A DNA stretch of 21,375 nt from Pelargonium nanum. Taxonomy: Eukaryota; Streptophyta; Magnoliopsida; Geraniales; Geraniaceae. A model generated the notes under the pieces. That model worked only from the letters and a program-made list of their open reading frames with translations, made no database searches and was not told the DNA's origin. The stretch's first letter is position 1; each line of letters begins with the position of its first letter. Positions 11,201 through 21,375 of this stretch are shown here, one piece after another. The stretch is from contig JAYMTF010001778.1 in NCBI GenBank assembly GCA_036897485.1, positions 1 through 21,375 of the forward strand, in the 5' to 3' direction. Made by a program: the position numbers and the translations under genes.

Positions 11201-11766
11201 CATCCAAGACCAGTATACAACACATGGTTCAACAAGTCGTCCATGGCATCCCAATCTCTGATGAAACCTCGCACGACAGGATCCACGGTGACATCTTCAA
11301 TGGATGAGCCATCAGTCACCACCGTTCCATCGTCGGGAATGCGCTTCATCTGAGTGGGAATTATCTGAAACCACACAAAAATTAAATATATACAGACAGT
11401 CACATTCATATCAACAATCAACTGGCGAAAAGGAGTCAACTCATGAATCAATGAGTGAAATTTAGCTCTAAAGTAAATGAAGAATGACATGACCTAAAGA
11501 TGCTAAACATCGATTTTCTTCACAACTGACCATAGGAGGACACTAGTAGCATACAATTATTATTATTTTTGTTGCAGTTTTGCGACAAAGACGCTAATTT
11601 GAACGAATTAGGACAATGAGTGCGCTCAATGTGACAAGATTTCCTGGTTTTGCGAGAGTAAAATTGTGAAAACAAGAAGTGGACTGACCATTGAAGGAGC
11701 TTGATCCGGAATGGCGGCGCCTGCTTTGAGAAGCTTGGAGCCAACGTCGATGACGGCAGCCTCCAT
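6916..11766 (-). CDS. ARP7: Actin-related protein 7 (ARP7)
   Basis: Plant-specific nuclear actin-related protein. In Arabidopsis it works with ARP4 in SWI/SNF chromatin-remodelling complexes and is essential for embryo development. Exons from 5' to 3' on the minus strand: 11766-11689, 11364-11146, 10981-10840, 10126-9882, 8567-8384, 7770-7703, 7068-6916. They join in phase with GT-AG borders into 362 aa, essentially the length of Arabidopsis ARP7. Actin-fold landmarks: N-terminal [26 protein letters not shown] (about 58-71), [13 protein letters not shown] as the second phosphate loop (about 139-151), [14 protein letters not shown] before residue 240, CGGT of the adenosine site at 282-285, and the diagnostic C-terminus [10 protein letters not shown]. 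Start MEAAVIDVG fits the family. The exon 5 acceptor could also be three bases further on, dropping one Glu. Its introns carry several transposons, but every exon is intact. Confidence 0.95.
7363..7604. mobile_element. Stowaway-like MITE in the last ARP7 intron
   Basis: Ends read TACTACTCGTGTCCCAAATG on the left and, in reverse complement, TACTCACTTCGTCCCAAAAT on the right, with TA at each border, as in Stowaway/Tc1-mariner MITEs. Subterminal GTGTCCAC-like motifs are mirrored. Its interior (agtgcttaac, catgtgcc, cacatg, ttgttgtaacaa) is shared with the element at 15940-16179. It carries a poly-T run of about 15 near 7416-7430. No coding capacity. Confidence 0.7.
7899..8108 (-). mobile_element. 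tRNA-derived SINE in ARP7 intron 5
   Basis: On the minus strand the element starts ACACCAAGGGGTTGGCCTGG and carries an A-box-like segment (TTGGCCTGGTGG) followed by a B-box-like GGTTCAAATC about 40 bases later, the internal RNA polymerase III promoter layout of plant SINEs. The 11-bp duplication TCCAAGTCTAT flanks it perfectly at 7888-7898 and 8109-8119. The 210-bp length fits the class. Open frames crossing it are chance. Confidence 0.8.
8172..8201. repeat. (GA)n microsatellite
   Basis: About fifteen uninterrupted GA units lie in ARP7 intron 5, just beyond the SINE. It is likely length-polymorphic between individuals. Confidence 0.9.
9445..9822. repeat. Diverged direct duplication in ARP7 intron 4
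   Basis: Two copies of about 160 bp lie head to tail, roughly 9445-9605 and 9661-9822. Shared blocks in the same order are cagataaataaata/cagataagtaaata, acagtacaa, gttgaatgcatcgt/gttgtatgcattgt, attttgtgaagg/gttttgtgaagg, and gtttgaagtggattc/gtttaaagtggattc. The offset is about 215 bp. Divergence is considerable, so the duplication is old. Confidence 0.6.
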
Positions 11767-12289
11767 GAGGGTTGTTGAGTCTGAACCCTAGGTCTGTGTT
11801 GTCTGCCCCAAATTGAAACTCTGGAAATTGAGTTGTGACTTGTGAGGTGGAGATGGAGAAGAGAGTAGAGAGTAGAGAGTAGCTACTAGTACTAGCTAGC
11901 TGTGTTATTAGCGGGCTGTGTGTAATTTAAATCATTTTTGCGTGCCTTCCTCTAATGCGATGGCCGATGAATGCTTGCTAGTCTCTACAACTCCAACAAC
12001 ATGAGAATTGAGAAGGGACTACTTTATTTTATTTCCTCTTTTTTCAATTAATATTTTCATAATAAATATCACAATTTTCAGTATTTACTATTTTAATGAG
12101 GTAATTACATCAATAGGTATTTTGTTAAGCTATTCAATCCGAACTAAACTCGTTTATTTAACTGGTTGAATAACATGACACAAACAGGAGTACAGGACCC
12201 GTTTATGAGCGGGTTGACAACCCGTATTACTTAAATATATCATTTTTTACACGTTATGTTTGAAAATTTACATTTACATCCTAAAATAG
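11767..12289. promoter_or_regulatory. ARP7 leader and promoter region
   Basis: Read on the minus strand, the roughly 120 bases upstream of the ARP7 start form a pyrimidine-rich leader with repeated CTCTACT units (11853-11882) and an AGGGTTC element close to the start codon, typical of plant housekeeping leaders. A GATTTAAATTAC stretch near 11922-11933 is the nearest TATA-like candidate. Beyond about 12000 the sequence is AT-rich with nothing further I recognise. Confidence 0.35.
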
Positions 12290-12828
12290 ATGTATCAATA
12301 TGCAACGTCAACGACCAGGAGTGTGGAAGAATGACTTGGAGGCTGGAGTCGCCCTTCCCGTGGCCGGCTGAAGGCTAATACAGCTTTGCATCATCTGGCA
12401 AGGTAGGGGGGGGGGCGTAGTTCGGGCCGTGGATGGAAGTTGATGTGGTGGCGGCCGGATCTCTTGGTCGGGTGAGTTGAAGTGTTCGTTAGTGGTAATT
12501 CAGCCAATCCAAACTGGAGGGGAGACTATGGTCAATGTCTTTGGTTTGTTCATTGATGATAGTCGACTTCTTGCTGATGAATTTGGGTTCGTAAATTATG
12601 CTAGGAGGACTGCGAACCGAGTGATCCTTCTGTTACCTAGGACGTCGGATTCTATGTGAGACTTAGGTGTTTGGATGGGTGTATCGACCCCAGAGTTTAT
12701 TTTTGTTATTAGTTCTGTTTTTATTCATGTTTTTAGTTTGGAGTTTGGTCATGTTCTTACTTTGGATTCTTATAATATTTGAGTTTGGTTTGTTTCAAAA
12801 ATAAAATAAAATAATACATGTATCAATA
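12290..12828 (+). mobile_element. 5'-truncated LINE 3' end with target-site duplication
   Basis: The 517-bp insertion 12301-12817 is bounded by a perfect 11-bp duplication, ATGTATCAATA at 12290-12300 and 12818-12828. Its right end is A-rich (aaaaataaaataaaataat), as target-primed reverse transcription leaves. A + strand frame at 12477-12659 reads FIDDSRLLADEFGFVNYA, then RRTANRV, like the end of the RNase H-like domain of plant LINEs (family pattern '..RRsANrvAHlLAr'). One frame over, GVWMGVSTPEFIF resembles the usual LINE C-terminus, so the copy is frameshifted. It is more GC-rich than its flanks, with an 11-G run near 12406-12416. It is inactive, truncated at the 5' end and carries no full protein. 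Confidence 0.7.
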
Positions 12829-14153
12829 AAAAAGATTACAACTTACAAGACACATTTATGACTCAATTAATTAAACGAGTTCGACAAAAACACGACCTAA
12901 ACCCGTTTATACAAGATCCAAATCCACTTAAATTTGTGTCTTATTTGTGTTGTGTCACGAGTCATGACCCAAATAGTCAACCCTAATCCAAAGGACACTA
13001 AATAATAAAAATCTGATTTTTTCACTTCTTAACAGAATCTTTTAAACCCAACACTAGATAACGAATTTTACAAGTATGAATATAATACCACCAGATGTTA
13101 TCCCTCTTATTCTGATGATAAAGGAAATGGAAAACATTACATGAATGAAAAACAACTCACAAGCATCTTGGAAGCACGTAATAATAGACCCGGAGTTAGG
13201 CTTAAGGGTCTTCACTCCCAAGCGATTACGCTCTTGGATAACTTGAGGGCGTCTTTTGGAGAGGAAAATCTTGATGAGGAGTCCCCTTACTCGTAGGTAA
13301 CATTCAAAGTTGAACAGAGATGTGAAGGACGTTCAGGCGAGCCTTGATCAGGCAGGACTCATACTGCGACATCATGCTTTAACCAGTTGAGATATAGTAA
13401 TCCTTAGTAACCAGTAGGTGCGCGCGACCTGCCCCTATCTCTTGGGGAGAGCTTCTCTGGGGGCTACGATCAAGTGTGTGAGCCAGGGCTTCTCATTGTG
13501 ACGAAAGAAGACGCTGCAACGTTCTACCCTGCCTTGTCGCTTTGAGGAAGACCTTACTCCTTAACTCGCTTGTAAACTTAAATTTTTACGAGGTCTTTTC
13601 AGTGTTGAGGTGGACTTGAGTACACATATACATTTATGAACAGTCGAATTTATTTATGAAAATTTTTGTAACATCACACATGAACACTCCTTTCAAAACA
13701 ATTTTTTTTACAAAGTTTATGCTCATTTAGACCGGAAACATATCGTGAGTATCGATGACACAAACAAAACAATAAAAAGAATGATGATAGAACCATGAAT
13801 TTACTTGTGAACAACTAATATGTTATTTAGTTCCTTGATTTAATTCAATCATTCAAAACTTGTAACATTCAAGTTTTGACGAATGTGAAAATTCTACATA
13901 TGTGAATGCATGCGATGTAACATAAAAGTTCAATTTTGATTCAATGAAATTATGAAGATCATCAATGGCAAAAAGAAGAAGAAGAAGAAGAAGGATGATG
14001 ATGAATTTAGAAGAGATTCATGATGCATAAAAGCCCAAAATGACCCATAAAATGTAGATTACAACAACGTTGCATTTTGTTACAGCTACCTCAATAATGA
14101 AATTACAAGCAGACCATTACCATGACCATAAACCATTGCACAATAATAGTGTA
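12829..14153. other. Spacer between the LINE fragment and PSBTN, repeat-like
   Basis: No recognisable gene. The 13190-13600 part is GC-richer than its AT-rich surroundings and looks like an old repeat. On the minus strand at about 13345-13405 there is a tRNA-like head (TCTCAACTGGTTAAAGCATG, then GAGTCCTGCC), suggesting a decayed SINE. A short AGA/GAA microsatellite lies at 13974-13994. The last bases before 14154 should hold the PSBTN 3' untranslated region. Confidence 0.35.
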
Positions 14154-14700
<547 letters not shown>

Positions 14701-14934
14701 CCCATTAGAAATCAAATTGGGCCGTCCATTTTTCTCATCACATCCATTACTAAAATCACAGCATCATGTTCATTCATACACTGAAGATAATTTTCCTATT
14801 TTTTCTTTTTTTAACTATCCACTAATGTTTTCAATACATAATGTTACATGGAATGATCTCATAGTCATCTTCATCCAAAGAATTGCAATGAATAATATGT
14901 GTGTATAATTTTAGAGCACATACAGAAGTTGGGC
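14701..14934. other. Spacer between PSBTN and the dihydrouridine synthase 3' end
   Basis: AT-rich, no gene seen. It should hold the 3' untranslated region of the minus-strand dihydrouridine synthase and possibly distal PSBTN promoter sequence. Both genes point the same way, with about 450 bp between stop and start codons. Confidence 0.4.
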
Positions 14935-17900
14935 CTATAGCAGCTCCTCTTCTTCTCTTGCTTCATATGGAGGAGGCAGCAATCTATGCACATTCGCAAA
15001 AGGATCTTCACAAACAGGTGGCGGCACCTCCACAATGGGTGCATCCAAGACGGAGTCAGGAATGGTTACGAGGGTTTCCTCTAGAAACGATTTGATTGTC
15101 TGCAAGATTCAACAACTGTGTGAGAACCTAACAAAGGATTTGAGATGCGTTCGAATCTTGTTGGACGGGGAGGGATTATGGGAAAATAGAAGAATCTACC
15201 AGTTCATAATTAGGGAAAGAAAACATCAAATTCAACCAAACATTTTTAGAGTTAACCTGAACTCCAAAACTTACACCTACTCCTATCCAATATATCTCAA
15301 AGGAAAAGGAATGCACGGGATAAAAGGAGCACCAACTCATATCTCTTAACAAATAGATGGGATTTTTCGTATCCTACATATTGTAGAATGTTTGAGATCA
15401 CTTCTATTCCAGTTGGCCCCCTCTAATATAGCTTTCCTTGAAAACTTAACAATAGATTCAGGATTATGCATTTGGCAACTCAACCAAAACAATGAAGACC
15501 TTTTTTCTTGAAATGGAAACAATGAAGACTTATTCTTCAGATCAGTGCTTTACACAAACAAGTTTTATCCGCAACTTCCTTGCCACATTATTATCTAACC
15601 CAAGTTTCTAAATTAGAATAAAACCAACAAAGAAGGGCTGGCATGATCATCACTTATTACCTTTTTACCAAAATGATCTGGCTGAAACCAGCAAGAATGC
15701 AAATTTCTTCCTAAGGATATGATGGTTTATAGAAATTAACATACCAAGCATTCTCGAAAGGCAGTATCGGCTTTGCGTTTCCACATATTATTCCCGGGCT
15801 CCGCGTAAAAAAGGCTAAGTAAAGGCTGCAGAGTAGTAGGATAAAGTCATGCAAAAGCACTGTTATGGTAGGAAAAGGAAGCTATACGGAGGATATTACT
15901 TTAGTATATCAATGTAATCATATCCTATATTCAAAGTATTACCCCCTCCGTCCCAAAATGTGTGTCCAATTTCCTTCTTAGCGAAAATTAAGGATAATTT
16001 AGTTAGTGCTTCGCTTTTTCTCGTGTGCCCCCACATGACCTTGTTGTAACAAACTAAAGTGGTTCTTAAGGATATTGTTGGTAATTCATTACTAACTTAC
16101 TAAAAGAGAAAGTGGACACTCATTTGGAACAAAGTTTTTAGAGAAAGTGGACTCTCATTTTGGGACAACGGAAGTAGTATATAACCAAAGATAACAAAAG
16201 TTACATGAGAGCAAAATTAGGTTGGTTATATGTACACAACAATAACGATCAACTGCAAGGTCATTCAAAATGCTTGTACTTTTTTTTTTTTTTTTGAAAT
16301 ATGCTTGTACTTAAAATGTGCTTGCAGTCGTTTGTATGTTCAAAATATTCACTTCGTTGGTTTTTAAGTGCTCAACTAATTTCTCTCTTTCTTTATTGGA
16401 GTGCAAAGGGTCATGCTTGAGACCATAGATGGATTTTCTAGATAGTAGATTGTAGATCTTTCAGCTAGTGGAGTTGAAGATAATTCATCTTCTTTGCATT
16501 TACAATCTTTATTCAGCCAGGTCCTTCTTTGGATAAGTTCACTTGCAACAATTCACCTTTTCATTTATTTCCCATATAGTCCGAATCCTAGTCTCCAAAT
16601 TGGTGGTGGGTTTTTCCTCATCTATACTTTTTTGTGAACTCTAGGTGTTGTGCCCTTTCTTGCACTTCTTTTTGCACTGTTAGTTTTGAAAAAAAAAGTA
16701 TAAAAGAAAAATTTTAACTATATATTAGTCCCTTGTTCTATGTCAAGGGTATTTGTGAATAAAGTAAGAGAAATTAAACTAGGTGCATTTGCACTCACTA
16801 CTAAACTGTCACAAAATTTCCTTTTATATCCTACAATATATTGAAGTGTTGGAAGTTTACTCGTGAGTTAAGAATTAAGTTAGAAACCTTGTAATTAATT
16901 ATACATTTTGGAACATTTCACTGTAGAATTGTGGAGACTTACTGTAGGATGGAGTGTAAAAACTAAAATCTCAATGGAATTTGTATCTAGTTACCAACAA
17001 CCATTGGGGCAAGTGATTTAAGGCGCTTTGTCCCCGCAAGGTCTCAGGTTTGAGCCTCCCTTCGGGTGTTGGTATTTCCAATAAATAAAAAGAAGAATCT
17101 TTATCTAGTTAAACAGTTAAGCTCAAAAGATAAGCATAGTTAGACCATACCTTTACCACATCTCGGACATTAGGTCTACCACATCCATATTTTCCTAGAA
17201 CAGAATCCCCATAAACCTGATACTTCTCAAGAAGCTGAAAAAAGTGTGAATCTAGAATGAGAGGAAATTCACATAAAATCGACAGAAATTAAGCAGATGA
17301 AGGATCGAAGTAAGTTTGCTACTGAACCTGACGACGTGTAATACCACTGCTAGGTGCACCATAAACTGCAGAATCAACATGTCCCAATGTATGCCAGGGG
17401 CTGTTATAAATGCAGCAGTTTTCTGTCAACTTATAGCTTATTGAAAAACAAATGTAAACTAGATAAGCAGGTCAAATGAACAAAGAAAAGAGAGAAAAAA
17501 GTTTGAGGTCAATATTAGTAATATTATTGTAATGGTCGGAACATATTTTGATGAAAAAGACTTGGACCACTTGGTCATTGCATTTTTTTTTTTGTGAGAA
17601 ATTATTATCTTACTAATATCTTTCAATATAAATATAAGGAATACAACCTATTCATGCACATCATGATTTACTTGGGTAAAGACATGAATAAACAATGCAA
17701 AAATTTGTAAATAATTAACAAGATATCTGTTTTCGGCTTATTTATCCAAAAGCTCAGTGATGAATTCACTCGATTATTAAGTGAAAAACAAATACAAACT
17801 CTTTTCTCCTCTACAATATATTCTCTCATTGCTTACGTTTCATTGTATATTTCCTCTTCTCTATAAACCTTAAATGCTCACTAATTTATATTGAAAGACC

Positions 17901-20543
17901 CTTTTTGAAGACTCAATGAACCAGGAACAATTTGCATGCAGTTATTTCCTAGCGTGGTATGACGCTTGTATATAGAGATTAAGAGGTTGTAGATTTCTAT
18001 ATATCATTCATTATTGCAATAGTATGCCATTTTTCAAGCACTTCAAAGTTAAGCAGTTTTCTTGACTGGACTCTCAATTTTTCATCATATTTTCTGTGTA
18101 ATGTAATCCCTACCATTCTATAGTCTAAGGCTGACATGCCTTTTTACCGGTTTCCAATTTCCTTTAATAAAATCAACCATTTATCACATACATACATACT
18201 GATACAAAAAAAAACTAAAAACAGATCCTCATATAAATATAAATTACCCAAAATTATACCTAGAAAGGACGTTGGCAACTTTATTTAACAATTAAATCAG
18301 GAGAACCATGATTCATCTTTTAGTGTCAATTTTTGCTCACAGCAAAAAGTTTATAACCCAAACTGACTAGTAAAGTTTTCTAAAATACTACAGCAAAGAG
18401 AGAACTTATCTAAGCAGTGCATTATTCTTACTTATTGAAGGCAGCACGTCCAACCATTACACCATGAGCTCCATGCCTAAGGCCTGCATTGACCTAAAGT
18501 TTGGCATGTCCAGGAAAATTAGATTAAAAAGATGGGGGGGAAAAGCCTTTTGCAAAGTAGAATCTATTCACTAAAAAGCGAATTCATACATTGCAAAACC
18601 ATACTTCGAACCCTCAAATTTTGTGAAATACAAAAGAAGGCCTATTACTTGACTATGGTACAACATCTTGCTGTGCAATCAAGAACTGACTTGACTGAAA
18701 TCTTATCTTCTACAAATTTGCTCAAAACAATGAACAATTTTACTTTCATATTTCCTTCCATAGCCATAAACTCTATGTTAACTTACAGTTGAAATAAACT
18801 AAATGAATATGTGAACTAAAATCAGTATAAGGTCCTTACTTCAAAATCACAATGTTAGCCTCAAACTTCAGGTCATAGTTCATGTTAACAGATACGACTA
18901 AGTGCTCCATACCGCTTAGCCCCCACGCATTTGAGGTGCTAGGGTCCACTAGAGCCTAGGCACAATTTTTTTATATATATATAAAAATGCAATTATACAT
19001 TTAAACATAAAAATAACCAAAATATGTAAAAAAAATCATTCATAAGGTAAATCTAAAAGCTATCATGATCATCTAAGTTATCATCTTAATCACTAATAGT
19101 ATCAAATATCAATAGATTTGTATCCTTCATCATTCTCTTCGGTATCTTCCTCATCAAACCACTATTCTTCTTCTTCAACCCTTGAAGATGTTCCAGTCCT
19201 ACATGTTCAGTTCTGCTGGTGTTTGTTCTCTGGTTTTCTGCTACTTGCTAGTCTCTGATTTACTGCTAGTTCTTTGGGTTGCTGCTTATTAAATGCTATT
19301 GGTTCTTCTCCTTCTTTCTTAACTTTGAATGTAGGTTGCTTATTGAAATGGTGTTAACAAATACTTTTGTAAATTATGCATCCCTAAAATGAAGAGTTCT
19401 CATATTAAAAACCTTAATTTGCAAGGCAAAAATTGATTTTGGTAATGTGAATTGAGACTTTGAAATATGACAGGTCAGCATTTTAACTGTCATAATTAAA
19501 AGCTTAAGCATTTATAACCATTAATTGATATTTTGAATTTTGAAATCTGTTTTTTTTTTTATTTACCATAAGTCAGAAGTCAGTTGAGGCGCGCCTCAAC
19601 TACGCCTCCTTCACAGCAGCAAGGCACGCGCCTCTAAGTAGTCGCCTTGCCTCAAGGTTTTTGAGGCTCAACTGTGCGCCTCGTTTGCTTTTTAAAACAC
19701 TGGACAGAACAAAATGAAATTTTCAATGATAATTTACCTCGTCAACACACTTGATGCCTCCATTTATTGTAAACCTTAGGTCTGGAAAATCACGCAACAG
19801 ACCATAAAAGTACTCATATCTGCATTTAACAAATATGAGAGGTTGTCAGTTAAAAATTTAATGAATGGCAGCATAAAATAAAATTTTGATTTACAACAAT
19901 GATCATAACACTAAAGATTTTTTTTTTTTTACCAGAAAGATATGAATATGAGTAAGCATATAAACTACTGCTATGAGATTTAAGTATATACTTCAGGGGA
20001 GGAATTGTTCGATTTTCAGCAGGGCTTATGCCATTAAGCAGTGCCTTCCGTGAATGGATAATGAAATGTCTTGTCGGTGACAGTGAAGAAACCTTATAAA
20101 TAAAATCACCTGAAAAAAAAAAAGACAGCTCAGAGGCACCTTGGCAATATCTACGTATGAGAAACAGACAAGACACAAGCCGCTAAACATAAACACAAGT
20201 TCAATCCATTTCCTAGCCAGATAAGCTACAAGTTGTCACACTTCAATTCCAGTCTTATGGCATACTAAGCACCTTATGAGTGTGAAAAGAATGCACCAGA
20301 TAGTTTCATCATAGCATCACTTGTTACACGTACTTTTAAATAACAATATCAATAAATTTCATAAAATAGAAGACTCGTGTAAGTTTTGTGCCTTTAAACA
20401 GAACAGAAAAATGAATCTTCAGAAAAGAATCTTACACAGCTCGTTGTATGAATCATGATCATCAACACCAATTCGGCATTTAACACTAACAGGTACGTCT
20501 GTGTTGGCAGCAATTACTGACATGGCTTCAGCTACAAACTTTT
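14935..20543 (-). CDS. tRNA-dihydrouridine synthase, DusA-type, C-terminal two thirds (partial)
   Basis: FMN enzyme that reduces uridine to dihydrouridine in the tRNA D-loop. Eight exons from 5' to 3' on the minus strand: 20543-20436, 20109-19992, 19819-19738, 18493-18432, 17400-17328, 17234-17151, 15825-15745, 15099-14935. They join in phase with GT-AG borders and give 256 residues ending in PPPYEAREEEELL and TAG. Family motifs: KFVAEAMSVIAANT, VKCRIGVDDHDSY with the FMN-contacting Lys, HFIIHSRKA with the conserved His, NGISPAENR typical of the DusA group, FTINGGIK, and GAHGVMVGRAAFNNPW as the FMN phosphate site. The N-terminal barrel with the catalytic Cys (NCGCP in this family) is not in the window. 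The first visible codon is split, so at least one exon lies beyond 21375. The gene is long because introns hold transposons. It could act in chloroplast, mitochondrion or cytosol; the targeting end is missing. Confidence 0.92.
15940..16179. mobile_element. Stowaway-like MITE in a dihydrouridine synthase intron
   Basis: The left end, TACCCCCTCCGTCCCAAAAT, is the classic plant Stowaway terminus. The right end is its imperfect inverse, TACTACTTCCGTTGTCCC in reverse complement, with TA at each border. The interior matches the element at 7363-7604 (agtgctt, tcgtgtgcc, cacatg, ttgttgtaacaa). The right terminal block (gagaaagtggac.ctcattt) is present twice, at about 16107 and 16141, an internal duplication. 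No coding capacity. Confidence 0.75.
16270..16287. repeat. Poly-T tract inside a local duplication
   Basis: A T17 run (16270-16286) is flanked on both sides by the same word, atgcttgtactt (16270 side and 16301 side), suggesting a small duplication or a retroposed tail in the opposite orientation. It is intronic to the dihydrouridine synthase gene. Confidence 0.35.
16994..17101 (+). mobile_element. Very short tRNA-derived SINE in a dihydrouridine synthase intron
   Basis: The 108-bp insertion is bounded by the perfect 10-bp duplication TATCTAGTTA at 16984-16993 and 17102-17111. It has a tRNA-like head, GGGGCAAGTGATTTAAGGCG, with a B-box-like GGTTTGAGCC about 30 bases further on, and an A-rich tail (aataaataaaaagaagaa). 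This is the expected layout of a plant SINE, but shorter than most. It lies 40 bp from an exon border without disturbing the splice site. Confidence 0.75.
18895..19705. repeat. GC-rich, palindrome-bearing insertion in a dihydrouridine synthase intron
   Basis: A first GC-rich block (about 18900-18962) is followed by about 600 bp of AT-rich sequence and a second GC-rich block (19585-19685) built from GAGGCGC/GCGCCTC words, including the palindrome TTGAGGCGCGCCTCAA at 19584-19599. The end TTTTTAAAACACTGG resembles hAT-type termini read backwards, but I cannot find the matching left terminus. A short acidic open stretch on the minus strand (about 19108-19181) is reminiscent of the tail of hAT transposases. 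The class is uncertain. Confidence 0.35.
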
Positions 20544-21375
20544 CTTGAAAACACCAGATGTCTATATCAGATCAAATTGACTAGGAAAATCACTCAAGAG
20601 GCATTTGGTTTGCGAAATTAATATCAACACTGGTAATTAAAATTGCGATTTGTCCATGGTTGGCTGACGACAGACATGGGCATATTTCCAAGATGGTCAG
20701 TCTCAGTGTTGATCACCATTTTGAAGCTTATCACAAGTCTTTGTTCTCTTGACTGCTGCAAGTAACCATTCTACTTCCCAGCAATAATGCATTATTACAA
20801 GGATGATAACATGAGAGGCTAACTATTACTATGTGCAATAGCTTGAGAACAAGATAGGCTTAACTTTTAAGAAAATTTGATAAATTTGAGTGACAGAATC
20901 GAGCAGAAAGGTTACTTTAGCCAAGTTGGGACAAAATAGTCCATCTCACATCCGATTCACGGATTGCAATGGCAACAAGCTGTTAGAATGAAATGTTACA
21001 TCCCCATGGGAATGAAATGATAGCTGGACTTTACCCTTCAAATACCCTAAATGATACTATTATGCATGATTCTCTTGCTCAGTCCTCTTAAACTCAACTC
21101 TTTATTGAGTTACACGCCATAAATCAGGCTTGGTAAGTTTATCTTCTCCTGGCCCTGGTATGATACTACACTCCTGAGACTGCAGTTCAATACATGATGC
21201 TAATTTCAGATTTGGCACATGACACTAAGAGTGATTACCTTGGGATTGTAAGATAATCATGCATATGACTAAATGCAAGAAATTTGCAAATCTATTCTAG
21301 ATTCCAGGAATATTGATTTTGTTTCCAAACACACACACCACCACCCCCCCGCCTCGCTCACATGCAACAAGAATA
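20544..21375. other. Intron of the dihydrouridine synthase running off the right edge
   Basis: I looked on the minus strand for the upstream dihydrouridine synthase exons, which should encode the NCGCP active-site segment, and found none, so this intron exceeds 830 bp. No other gene is visible. Near the edge is a CA/CCA/C-rich tract (21331-21350). Confidence 0.55.

Noticed and set aside
15035-15349. + strand 104-codon frame
   Set aside because: It lies opposite the last dihydrouridine synthase exon and its intron; no family similarity and no splice or promoter support.
16994-17070. Possible tRNA gene
   Set aside because: It has box A/B-like sequences but no complete cloverleaf, and it is bounded by a target duplication and an A-rich tail, so it is a SINE head.
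19850-20176. Minus-strand 108-codon frame as an independent gene
   Set aside because: Its central part is simply exon 19992-20109 of the dihydrouridine synthase; the ends are intron sequence.

Overview
The window is plant nuclear DNA, most likely from a eudicot. Genes are split by many short introns with AT-rich, T-rich GT-AG borders, the spacers are AT-rich and full of small transposons, and the proteins are plant ones: a LONELY GUY cytokinin enzyme, plant actin-related protein 7, the nuclear-encoded photosystem II 5 kDa protein and a plant DusA-type dihydrouridine synthase. I cannot name the species.

Layout. 1-1500: decayed LINE remnant on the + strand, ending in a poly-A run. 1501-2682: AT-rich spacer with a short simple repeat and two G-box palindromes. 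2683-3150: MITE with long terminal inverted repeats and a near-perfect 9-bp target duplication, just upstream of the TATA-like box of the next gene. 3305-5198 (+): LOG-type cytokinin riboside 5'-monophosphate phosphoribohydrolase, seven exons, with a second large MITE in intron 4 and an apparent 2-nt loss at the start of exon 3 that breaks the frame. 5199-6915: spacer without a recognisable gene. 6916-11766 (-): complete ARP7, seven exons, 362 aa, with introns holding a Stowaway-like MITE, a tRNA-derived SINE with an 11-bp target duplication, a GA microsatellite and an old local duplication. 12290-12828: truncated LINE 3' end flanked by a perfect 11-bp duplication. 12829-14153: repeat-like spacer. 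14154-14483 (-): intronless PSBTN, photosystem II 5 kDa protein. 14935-20543 (-): the last eight exons of a tRNA-dihydrouridine synthase whose 5' exons lie beyond the right edge; its introns hold another Stowaway-like MITE, a 108-bp SINE with a 10-bp target duplication and a GC-rich, palindrome-rich insertion.

The four genes share no pathway: hormone activation, chromatin remodelling, photosystem II and tRNA modification. This is ordinary eukaryotic gene order, not an operon. I found no undescribed multi-gene system. The most interesting signals are the frame break in LOG, the MITE beside its promoter, and several retroposon insertions that can be delimited to the base from their target duplications.
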